Shown piece by piece: positions 56,012 to 64,000 of a stretch of DNA of 64,000 bases. The DNA is taken from the NCBI RefSeq assembly GCF_003086295.3, contig NC_092051.1, positions 76,137,772 to 76,201,771 on the forward strand. Reading direction: 5' to 3'. Numbering within the stretch: position 1 is the first letter of the stretch; each line of letters starts with the position of its first letter. Below the pieces are notes generated by a model, which had not been told where the DNA came from, did not search any database, and saw only the letters and a program-made list of their open reading frames with translations. Source of the DNA: Arachis hypogaea (Eukaryota; Streptophyta; Magnoliopsida; Fabales; Fabaceae). The translations under genes and the position numbers were made by a program.

Positions 56012-56049
56012 GTTGCTTGGGGACAAGCAACAATTTAAGTTTGGTGTTG
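56012..56049 (+). other. Pre-LTR AGGA-type hairpin plus TAAGTTTGGTGTTG tract, element C
   Basis: 56012-56031: GTTGCTTG pairs with CAAGCAAC around GGGA, followed by AATTTAAGTTTGGTGTTG, which abuts the 3' LTR at 56050. The tract holds the position of the polypurine tract although it is only G/T/A-rich. Confidence 0.7.
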
Positions 56050-57684
56050 TGATGAGCGGATAATTTATACGCTTTTTGGCATTATTTTTAGTATGTTTTT
56101 AGCATATTTTAGTTAGTTTTTATTATGTTTTTATTAGTTTTTAAATAAAAATCACATTTCTAGACTTTACTATAAGTTTGTGTGTTTTTCTGTGATTTCA
56201 GGTATTTTCTGGCTGAAATTGAGGGACCTGAGCAAAAATCTGATTCAGAGGCTGAAAAAGGACTACAGATGCTGTTAGATTCTGACCTCCCTGCACTCAA
56301 AGTGAATTTTCTGGAGCTACAGAAGCCCATTTGGCGCACTCTCAATTGCGTTGGAAAGTAGACATCCTGGGCTTTTCAACAATATATAATAGTCCATACT
56401 TTATCCAAGATTGGATGGCCCAAACCGGCGTTCCAAGTCAGCTTAAGAATCCTGGCGTCAAAACGCCAGAACTGGCACAAAAGCTGGAGTTAAACGCTCA
56501 AACTGGCACAAAAGCTGGCGTTTAACTCCAAGAAAAGTCTCTACACATGGAAGCTTCAATGCTCAACCCAAGCACACACCAAGTGGGCCCAGAAGAAGAT
56601 TTCTGCATTAATTACTTATTTCTGTAAACCCTAGGCTACTAGTTCTCTATAAATAGAACCTTTTACTATTGTATTTTGAATCTTTGAATCATGTTTTATG
56701 ATTGAACCCTCTTTGAGAGGCTGGCCATTCGGCCATTCTTAGACCTTGTTCTTATGTATTTTCAACGGTGGAGTTTCTACACACCATAGATTAAGGTCTG
56801 GAGCTCTGCTGTTCTTCATGAATTAATTCAAAGTACTACTGTTTTTCTATTCAATTCACGCCTACTTCTTCTCTAAGATATACACTCGTTCTTCAACTTG
56901 ATGAATGTGATGATCCATGACACTCATCACCATTCTCACCTATGAACGCGTGCCTGACAACAACTTCCGTTCTACATGCAATCAAGCTTGAATGTGTATC
57001 TTTTCAGTTTCTAATCTAAGATTAGAACCTTCATGGTATAGGCTAGAATTATTGGCAGCCATTCCTGAGGTCCGGAAAGTCTAAACCTTGTTTGTGGTAT
57101 CCGAGTAGGATCTGGGAAGGGATGACTGTGACGAGCTTCAAACTCGCGAGTGTTGGGCGTGTGACAGACGCAAAAGGATCAATGGATCCTATTCCAACAT
57201 GATCGAGAACCGACAGATGATTAGCCGTGCGGTGACTTGGAACATTTTCACTGAGAGGACAGGAAGTAGCCATTGACAACGGTGATGCCCAACATAAAAC
57301 TTGCCATGGAAAGGAGTATGAATGATTGGAAGAAGCCAATAGGAAAGTAGAGGTTCAGAAGGAACAAAGCATCTCCATACGCTTATCTGAAATTCCTACC
57401 AATGAACTACATAAGTATCTCTATCTTATCTTATGTTTTATTCATGCTTTAATTGTCAATTCTCCATAACCACTTGAATCCGCCTGACTGAGATTTACAA
57501 GGTGACCATAGCTTGCTTCAAGCCGACAATCTTCGTGGGATCGACCCTTACTCACGTAAGGTTTATTACTTGGACGACCCAGTGCACTTGTTGGTTAGTT
57601 GTGCGAATTTGTGATAAAGAGTTGAGATTACAATTGTGCGTACCAAGTTGTTGGCGCTATTGATGATCACAATTTCATACACCA
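56050..57684 (+). repeat. 3' LTR of element C
   Basis: 1635 bp, TGATGAGCGG to ATACACCA, TATA box 56648-56655, followed by the GTTAC duplication. It shows an excess of G-to-A differences from the 5' LTR. Extra PBS-like TGGCGCTATTG at 57652-57662. Confidence 0.92.
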
Positions 57685-57689
57685 GTTAC
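57685..57689 (+). repeat. Target site duplication of element C, right copy (GTTAC)
   Basis: Matches 8086-8090. Confidence 0.9.
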
Positions 57690-59454
57690 CAACAAGCCCC
57701 ACCATATGCCTATGAACCCCCTCCTCAATATAGCTTTGAATCACTATACTCACAAGCCCCGTTCTACCAAACACCTTCATATGACCCTAGCTCTTATTCA
57801 CCATACCAACCACCTTATGAGCCATATGAGCCATACATAGAACCACCCCAATTCCAACCCAATTACTCCCAAGAACTACCACCTCCAATGTATGCGAATT
57901 TTCAACCACGAGATGAATTTTCTTTTCCACCACTACCCTCCATAGGAGAATGTCAATATCCATCAATCCAAGAGCATTATGATCCTACTTATGATACCCA
58001 AGCAGAACAAGAGTCAAGAGATCGTCTCAAGGAAACACTGGATCAACTTCAAGCAACCATCCATCAAATGGAGCGAGAGAAAAGCCGAAAACCACACGAA
58101 GCTCTCATGGCTAACATATCTCAACTTGAGAACAAGAGATTGGAGTGTGTTGTGCAACAAGTGGAAAAGATGGAGAGAGTTGAACCACCACATCCTTATT
58201 ATGATGAGCCATCCCCCATCATGAACCCTTCCTCCCAAGTAATAAACCCTCATATCCACCCCAGTTTCCGATGGGTGACACTCTTGCTATTCTTCTTCAA
58301 GGGCAAAGAGAGATGCAAAGGGAGGTACTAGAATTCACGGCTGCCTTGACCGAGGTAGTAAATCGATTAGCTTCCCAATATTTGGACACTCAAAATACTC
58401 CCATGGCTACATGTGGAGAATCAATAGAAGAGCATAGCATGAAAGAGACACCAGAAACTCCAGTGGACAATGAGAAATGTGACTTTGTATTAGAACAAGT
58501 GGAGGAAGCCGTAATAGTCGAAGAGGAAGAAGTGGTTAAAGACATAGGAGACACTGAACCTCCATGGGAATCTAGAGTTGTAAAGTATTCCTCCAAGAAG
58601 CTTGAAATTAATGTCAAGGAGGCTAGTGCACAACCTCCAAGACATATTCCCTATGAAGAATTGGACAGAATATATCAAGAGACAAATTCCCTTGGTGATG
58701 AGGATCATGAATCAAGTCTTCCTAGTGATGAATCTACATCCGCAAATGAACTCCTTGGGTATGAAGAACGTTCTCTGAGTGATCTGAAGGTGATGCTGAC
58801 ATAGACTTTTCTCAACCTCCAACTTATGACTTGAGTGACGGGGAAGAATTAGAAGAACTTGATAAAGGAGCGGTTGAAGTTGAAGAAGCTTGCAAAGAGG
58901 TGGAAGAACTCAAAGAAGAGCACAAGGGAGTGGAGCTTGCAAGATCATTAGAAACACCTCTCCCAAGGCCATTACCATCCAATACAATATTCAAGTAGGT
59001 AAAATTCTTATCTTTAACCTTTACTTTCCCACTTGAATATGGTTTACTTGAGACAGATGGTCAACTTAGAGCTCGTTGTGGCTTTAAGAATAAGAGGGAG
59101 AGGGGTAGTGGTTGGAGTTATCGTGCAAGGTTCAATATGGTTGCATCCTCCAAGTTGAAGTGCAAGGATTGGTATAGAGCTCGATTGAATGGGTCTAGGA
59201 GGTTGTTTAGATGTCTTAGTGAGAATTCAGATTGCTTGCCACCCAGTTGGAAAAATGATGATCAACAAGAAGACGGGTGTCAAAGCAAGGTTTGGGACTC
59301 TGGAATTCATTCCAACAATCAACACTCTTGGGGCCTTGTCACTTGCTTTCACTTGCTTGAAGGCTTTATGCGCCTAGTTTGGGATCCCGGAGGCTATTGG
59401 AATTACAAACATTGGTGGGGATTCAAGGAAGAGTTCAAGCATAAGCCACCCTGA
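57690..59454 (+). pseudogene. Element B ORF1, main part, unknown family
   Basis: Continues the frame from 8090: QQAPPYAYEPPPQYSF, Tyr/Pro/Gln-rich to about residue 110, then a helical segment with likely coiled coil (RLKETLDQLQATIHQMERE, 58020-58190). One frameshift near 58270 leads into MGDTLAILLQGQREMQREVL and a long acidic region; another lies near 58780. TAG at 58996 interrupts the frame and probably replaced TGG, since coding resumes in the same frame (VKFLSLTFTFPLEYGLL). The C-terminal domain 59010-59454 is rich in Trp/Cys (CGFKNKRERGSGWSYRARFN; WDPGGYWNYKHWWGFK) and ends FKHKPP. I remember similar C-termini in Arachis hypothetical proteins but know no function. No gag, protease or polymerase motif. 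Confidence 0.75.
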
Positions 59455-59471
59455 CAAGGAGCTCACCAAAT

Positions 59472-59521
59472 GTCCAACTTCAGGACTTTAATTAAAAGTG
59501 CTAGGTGGGAGACACCCCACC
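59472..59521 (+). other. Post-ORF1 tandem hairpin pair, element B
   Basis: Hairpin 1 (59472-59486): GTCC with GGAC, loop AACTTCA. Spacer TTTAATTAAAAGTGCTA. Hairpin 2 (59504-59521): GGTGGG with CCCACC, loop AGACAC. Starts 17 nt after the ORF stop. Same layout as in A, C, D, E and F although the ORF is unrelated. Confidence 0.6.
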
Positions 59522-59654
59522 ATGGTAAATTCTTTCTAATTTTCCTTTTATTTATATTAGTAATAAGTTATATTTTTATTTTTTTTAGTTATGTTTATTT
59601 CGTTTAATTTATGGGTTAGTTGTTTAATAATTTCTGGAGTTGAAAAAAAAAAGT

Positions 59655-60065
59655 TCCTCCGACGCGTAAGCGTCAATGACGCACACGCGTCATATGGAGG
59701 GTCGCTCTGTATTAAATTAAACAGAGAGTTACACTGGAACTGTGTGGGAGGAGTGCTTGGCGCACAAGCCCACCCACGCGTACGCGTGACCCACGCGTAC
59801 GCATCCCCCGCAATTTCGTCAATCCACGCGTAAGCGTTAGCGACGTGTACGCGTGGTTTGAAAATTCGGCGCCATTGGTGAATTGAACAGAGAGTTGGGC
59901 TGCCATAGTGCTGGAATCGAGCGAGTGGTCACGCGTACGCATGACTGACGCTCACGCGTCAGTGTTTGTTTTTGGCCATCCACGCGTACGCATGGGCGAC
60001 GCTTACGCGTCGCATGGCTATTTCTATTTTCACGCGCACACGTGACCTGCACGCGCACGTCGCGT
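59655..60065. repeat. ACGCGTACGCGT palindrome array, internal, element B
   Basis: A dozen or more ACGCGTACGCGTGAC-like units and decayed forms (for example 59774-59790, 59796-59806, 59825-59857, 59930-60050). The same motif recurs in the B 3' LTR. Confidence 0.85.
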
Positions 60066-60540
60066 CTGCTTCCTATTTTTCATTTCTTACTTCTTTCTTC
60101 CCTCTTTTCTCCTTCTTTTTTCCTCCTTTCTTACTTTCTTCTTCTTCATTTCTTTAACTTCTCATCCTTATTCTCTTTCATTCTATTTTACTTAATTTAT
60201 TTGCATACTTTCATTCACTTCATTTTAATCTTGTGCATACTTTTATTTTCTTTTCTAAGTTTATTATTTTTCCATTGGTGTTAAATGTTCTTATTCAACT
60301 GTTGCATCTTTTCTTGCATTGATATAAAGTTATATTGTCTTTCATTACCCACACTCTCTCCCCTATTGTTGTAATTTTTGCACTATTAATATGCCATTTT
60401 CTTCTGCTATTTTCTCACTTGCATGTTGTAGCTACCATGTAATTGAGATCCTCATTATTTGGCATTCACCCACCCATATTTTATTTGCTTTCTTATCTTT
60501 GTTTTTGGGTTACTTATCTTCCTTTTTCTCTTCTTTCAGG
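60066..60540 (+). other. T/C-rich untranslated stretch, element B
   Basis: Pyrimidine-rich, ending TTCTTTCAGGATGG, which looks like a splice acceptor just before an ATG at 60541. No gene. Confidence 0.4.
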
Positions 60541-60717
60541 ATGGCCACCGAGAAGAGAAATGGAAGACTTTTACATGGGGTGACAAACAAGTTCCCATGC
60601 ACATTTTGTGGAGAAAGAGTGTCAATTGGAGACACCCGTCCACTTACACATCTTTGCATGCACCGAGGACGGTGCAATCTAAGTGTGGGGAGGTCAATAC
60701 CGATCTTCGAGGGTTAG
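60541..60717 (+). CDS. Small ORF, element B, doubtful
   Basis: 58 codons, MATEKRNGRLLHG, with CTFCGERVSIGDTRP and LCMHRGRC that look zinc-ribbon-like only by cysteine count. It follows a good splice-acceptor-like site (CTTTCAG) and overlaps the AGGA hairpin at 60659-60676. It sits where C has ORF2. It may be a remnant; no family recognised. Confidence 0.3.
   Translation: MATEKRNGRLLHGVTNKFPCTFCGERVSIGDTRPLTHLCMHRGRCNLSVGRSIPIFEG
60659..60697 (+). other. Internal AGGA hairpin plus purine tract, element B
   Basis: 60659-60676: TGCACCG pairs with CGGTGCA around AGGA, followed by ATCTAAGTGTGGGGAGG, a polypurine-tract-like run. Matches the hairpin-plus-tract seen before the B 3' LTR. Confidence 0.65.
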
Positions 60718-62151
60718 TTACTTTCCTGTCTCAACACCAATGTTTAATTTTCTTTGTTAAATTAGTTGTTGCATTTGAATGTTTAATTTTTATTGTTAAA
60801 TTAGTTGTTGCATTTGCATGTTTGATTGCATGTATGTTTGATTTTGTGCATATTTTACCACTACTTGGTTAAAGTGATGAATTCTTTTTCAAGAAACTTT
60901 TTATAGCATGTCACTAATTTGAATTAAAATTTTTGTTAAACTTGTTTGAAGAATTTTATTTTGGAACATGATTTAGAGCTCGAACATACAAAACCAGTAA
61001 GATTTTGAGCCTATGTGATTGGTTGCATTTTATCAACTAATATTTTGTTTTGGTGTGTGTTGTTCTCTCTATAATTGTGATCTTAGTCTTGCTTAATTCT
61101 ATATTTCCATGATTTGATGTATGCATGTACTTATATGATTGAGGCCCTTGTTTCACTGAGCTTACATACCCATATGGCCTTACCCTTCTTAATTATCCTT
61201 TGCAAACCAATGTTGAGCCTTTTAACCCCATTTATTCTTTACTTTAGCTCATCACTAACTCCAAGCAGAAAACAATAATGTCCTTAATTTGAATCCTTGG
61301 TTAGCTTAGACTAGTGAGAGTGTTCATGATTTAAGTGTGGAGAAATTGGGTTTAGAAACATTTGGTTTGAGAATTAGGTGTTGTATATTCTTGTAAAAAT
61401 GTGCAAAATAATAGTTGAGCATATATGCTTGCATTCAATATCTTAATTGTATGCATTGAGAAAAACAAAAGAAAAAAAATAAAAAGAAAAAAAAAGAAAA
61501 AAAGGAGAAAACCAAAAGAAAAAGAGCAAATAATAAAAGGGGACAAAATACCCCAAAGTAAATGGTGATAGCAATGCATATGTATTGTACTTGAAATTAG
61601 GATGCATGAATATGTGGAAAACATGGTTAATGGATAGTTAGGTTTTGCATTTTATTACATGGATTGTCTTGAGTTAGGTGGGAAGTTTAGGTTAATTAAG
61701 GATTCAGATTTTAGTCCACTTGACCAAATACAATCCTACCTTGGCCCTGACCCCATTACAACCCTGAAAAGCCCTCTTGATATACGTGTTTGTGCATCAA
61801 ATTTTGTTGATTAGTAGAAGAAGAGCAAGCCTTAGATAGCAAGGTTAGTAGAGAATTGAGAGAATCGAACCTTAAACACCTGAGCGATTAGAGTGTATAC
61901 ACTTCCAGTGAGAGGTTCGATGCTCGATTCTTTGTTCCTAGCTTTCAAGAGCTATTTTCTTCTGCAAGTCTACTTGTACTTTATTTTGAGATTTGAATTA
62001 GTGAAATCCAGTTTATATTTATTCTTGGAGAATTTATTTGCTTTTAAACCAAGTAGGAAAGAGCATTTTGCAATTAGTTGCAATCATATAGATAGGTTGC
62101 ATTTCATAAGTTTTACCATTCCTCTTCACTCCTTTATAGCTTCTCTTGAGC
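60718..62151 (+). other. Element B 3' non-coding region
   Basis: 1.4 kb of AT-rich sequence, no gene; includes a poly-A-rich stretch at 61460-61545 and a short imperfect inverted repeat (GAATCGAAC with GTTCGAT) at 61861-61921. Small frames here have no support. Confidence 0.5.
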
Positions 62152-62190
62152 TTAGCATGAGGACATGCTAATGTTTAAGTCTGAGGAGAT
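62152..62190 (+). other. Pre-LTR AGGA hairpin and polypurine tract, element B
   Basis: 62152-62171: TTAGCATG pairs with CATGCTAA around AGGA, a perfect 8-bp stem. Then TGTTTAAGTCTGAGGAGAT, ending in a purine run that abuts the LTR at 62191. Confidence 0.75.
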
Positions 62191-63674
62191 TGATAAACCC
62201 CATTTTTAGGGTTTATCTTGTGCGTAATTTAGTAGATTTTATCCATTATTCTCACACTTATTCATATAATTCGCATGTTTTACATTTTCCTTCCACATTT
62301 TGTACTATGATTGAAAACATGTTTCTTTAGCCTTAAATTTGCTAATTTTAATCCCCACTTATTACCATTCGATGCTGTGATATGTTTGCTGAGTGTTTTC
62401 AGGGTTTATAGGGCAGGAATGGCTTAGAGGACGGAAAGAAAGCATGCAAAAGTTGAAGAAACGCAAGAAAATGATGTTTTGAGAAGCTGGCAGCGACGCG
62501 TACGTGTGACCAGTGCAGTAGACAAGCGACGTGTACGCGTGACATGACGCATACGCGTGACCAGGATTTTTGTCAAGCGACGCGTACGCGTGGATGACGC
62601 GTACGCGTGACAGAGCGTCACATGCTGCGTTACACAGAAGACACTGGGGGCGATTTCTGGGCTATTTTTGGCTCAGTTCCACGCCTAAAAACACATATTA
62701 GAGGCTGTAGAGTGGGGGAATCATTCATTCACACATTCATTCACAATTATTAGGTTTTTAGATGTAGTTTTCTAGAGAGAGAGGCTCTCTCCTCTCTCTA
62801 GGTTTTAGGTTTCTACTCTAATTTCTTCTTAGATTTAGATTGAATTTCTATTTCTATTTACAATTCCTTACAATTTATTGTTCTAGCACCTTTGTTCTTC
62901 AATTCTAATTATTATTTCCTTCACGTTGGTATCCTTATGTTTGTGCACTTTTGCTACTCTTACTCTTTATTAATGCAATTCATGTTTTTTATGTTATTAA
63001 TGCTTCCTTTCAATTGTGTTATTGTTATTTCCTTGCTTTGGTTAGTTTTAGATCTTGCTATATGTTGTTAGCTTCTATATTTTTATGTTATATCTTCCAA
63101 GTTTTTGATAAAATGCTTGGGTGGGTTTTAATTTAGCTTTTTACGTTCCTAACTTGGATTGATCAATCAGAGATTCTTGAGTTATCAAAAGTCTTTTGTT
63201 GATTGGTGATTTAAAGTTGCTAGTTGGCTTGAGCTTCACTAACTCTAGTGTTTGATTAGGACTTGTGAACTCAAGTTGAACTGCTCACTTGACTTACCTT
63301 CAATTGTTAGAGATTAACTAAGTGAGAGCAATTTGCAATTACCATCACAATCAACAATGATAATGAGGATAGGACTTCTAATTCTTAATCCTTGCTGAGA
63401 GATTTCTTAGTTATTAATTTATTTTCTCGCCATTTTACTTTCTTATTTCTTATTACAAAACCCAAAAATATACCTTTCCATAACCGATAGTAACATACTT
63501 CCCTGCAATTCCTTGAGAGATGACCCGAGGTTTAAATACTTCGGTTGATTTTTATTGGGTTTGCTTAAGTGACAAACAAATTAAATTTGATTGAGGTTTA
63601 ATTGTCGGTTTAGATCTATGCTTACAACGCGATTATTTTTGTGAAATTCTTTACCGGCGATTTTTCCACCATCA
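62191..63674 (+). repeat. 3' LTR of element B
   Basis: 1484 bp, TGATAAACCCCATTTTTAGGG to CCACCATCA. It contains the GACGCGTACGCGTG palindrome cluster at 62490-62615. Compared with the truncated 5' copy it has a 12-20 bp CTCTCTCC expansion near 62780. Confidence 0.9.
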
Positions 63675-63808
63675 TGCCACCACCGTTCATCGCACCTCCG
63701 TCCTCGTTGCCATTCAGCACCTTGTCACTGCCTTCAATCACAGTATCTTCTCCTTCTTCATTCACTGAGGCACCGACCTTGGTGCCATTGCTTTGCTCTG
63801 CCGTTGAT
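63675..63808 (-). other. 134-bp GC-rich, gene-like island between two LTRs
   Basis: Open in both directions. The minus frame reads NTPSTAEQSNGTKVGASVNE then EEGEDTVIEGSDKVLNGN and EDGGAMNGGG; the plus frame reads MPPPFIAPPSS and continues. It differs in composition from all neighbours. It may be a host exon or captured fragment cut by both insertions. Not recognised. Confidence 0.35.
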
Positions 63809-64000
63809 GGTGTATTTTTGGAAAATGAATTCCAACACCCAAAACTCACCGGCAAGTGTACCGGGTTGCATCAAGTAATAATAACTCACATGAGTGAGGT
63901 CGATCCTACAGGAATTGAAGGATTGAGCAATTTTAGTTTAGTGGTTGATTTAGTCAAGCGAATCAAGTGTTGATTTGAGTGGTTTGTGATTGACAGAAGC
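63809..64000 (-). repeat. Element H: edge of another Athila-type LTR (minus)
   Basis: Begins TGGTGTATTTTTGG (sense end CACCA) and has the ACCGGCAAGTGTACCGGGT and GAGGTCGATCCTACAGGAATTG blocks shared with the PBS-side ends of all other LTRs here. It runs off the window. No PBS follows it on the left, so this is the 3' LTR or a solo LTR. Confidence 0.6.

Larger units (their letters stand above)
8091..57684 (+). mobile_element. Element C: FIDEL/Feral-like non-autonomous LTR retrotransposon
   Basis: The 5' LTR (8091-9733) and 3' LTR (56050-57684) are about 95% alike by eye over their first 390 bases and are flanked by GTTAC. Between them lie a tRNA-Asp PBS, leader, gag/protease ORF (11186-11900, continued at 51286-52910), hairpin pair, palindrome array, ORF2 (53801-54868) and pre-LTR hairpin. 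No polymerase. The 39 kb between the gag halves is element D plus sequence probably misplaced by assembly. The FIDEL/Feral family name is from memory. Confidence 0.85.
6674..63674 (+). mobile_element. Element B: TGATAAACCC-family non-autonomous LTR retrotransposon, outermost host
   Basis: Two homologous LTR copies in direct orientation (6674-7702, truncated; 62191-63674, full) bracket a PBS-like site, one long ORF split by the insertion of element C, a hairpin pair, palindrome arrays and a pre-LTR tract. Without C (8091-57684), B would be about 7.4 kb. The ORF has no polymerase, protease or gag motif that I recognise, so B looks like a non-autonomous element of the large-retrotransposon-derivative type. 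The window assembly inside C is doubtful (see the gap and duplication), but both B halves and the flanking duplication GTTAC are clear. Confidence 0.8.

Noticed and set aside
61860..61935. tRNA-like text (GGTTCGATGCTCGATTC)
   Set aside because: No acceptor, D or anticodon arm fits; it is part of the B 3' region.

Overview
This is a plant nuclear window, very probably from peanut or a wild relative (Arachis). I base that on recognising, from memory, the FIDEL/Feral-type LTR that starts TGATGAGCGGATAATTTATACG and the LTR that starts TGATAAACCCCATTTTTAGGG. Both are abundant in Arachis. I see no intact host gene. Almost all 64 kb is nested LTR retrotransposons, most with a primer-binding site complementary to the 3' end of tRNA-Asp, as in the Athila lineage of Ty3/gypsy. 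No reverse transcriptase, RNase H or integrase is recognisable. The elements carry only a gag/protease-like ORF1, a second accessory ORF, or ORFs of unknown function, so they look non-autonomous.

Layout. 1-6673: element A (minus), broken gag/protease ORF and 5' LTR, running off the left edge and apparently inserted in the 5' LTR of B. 6674-63674: element B (plus, TGATAAACCC family), the outermost host. 8091-57684: element C (plus, FIDEL/Feral-like), inserted in B ORF1 with target duplication GTTAC. 41304-51285: element D (minus, same superfamily), inserted in C gag with duplication ACAGC/ACAGT. It carries the best ORF of the window, 777 codons. 11901-22119: a composite, with its 3' half a near-identical copy of D and its 5' half from another element (E). 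They join at about 15,836. 22120-30180: element F (minus), which contains a 1.3-kb Pack-MULE (24148-25466). 30181-38034: degraded chromovirus-like LTR pieces, one MITE and AT-rich sequence. 38035-40127: start of element G (minus). 40128-41127: exactly 1000 N. 63809-64000: edge of another LTR (H).

Assembly caution. 11727-15835 and 41128 to about 45230 are almost the same sequence, including the same D-into-gag junction, and differ mainly by one-base indels. The right copy starts at the edge of the N gap. The simplest reading is one locus represented twice, with 15836-40127 wrongly joined in between. A consistent locus would be B interrupted by C, and C interrupted once by D.

Most interesting biology. 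Several different elements share small predicted RNA structures whose stems change in compensatory fashion while the loops stay fixed: a tandem hairpin pair just after ORF1, and a hairpin with an AGGA or GGGA loop found before ORF2 and again just before the 3' LTR. The latter is followed by the tract TAAGTTTGGTGTTG, which also recurs inside the coding sequence as a repeated SKFGVG motif. There are also dense arrays of short GC-rich palindromes in both LTRs and bodies, PBS copies inside the LTRs, and a Pack-MULE carrying pieces of two unrelated host genes (monoacylglycerol-lipase type and R2R3-MYB). The shared structures may be cis signals that let non-autonomous elements use proteins supplied in trans. 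That last step is inference.
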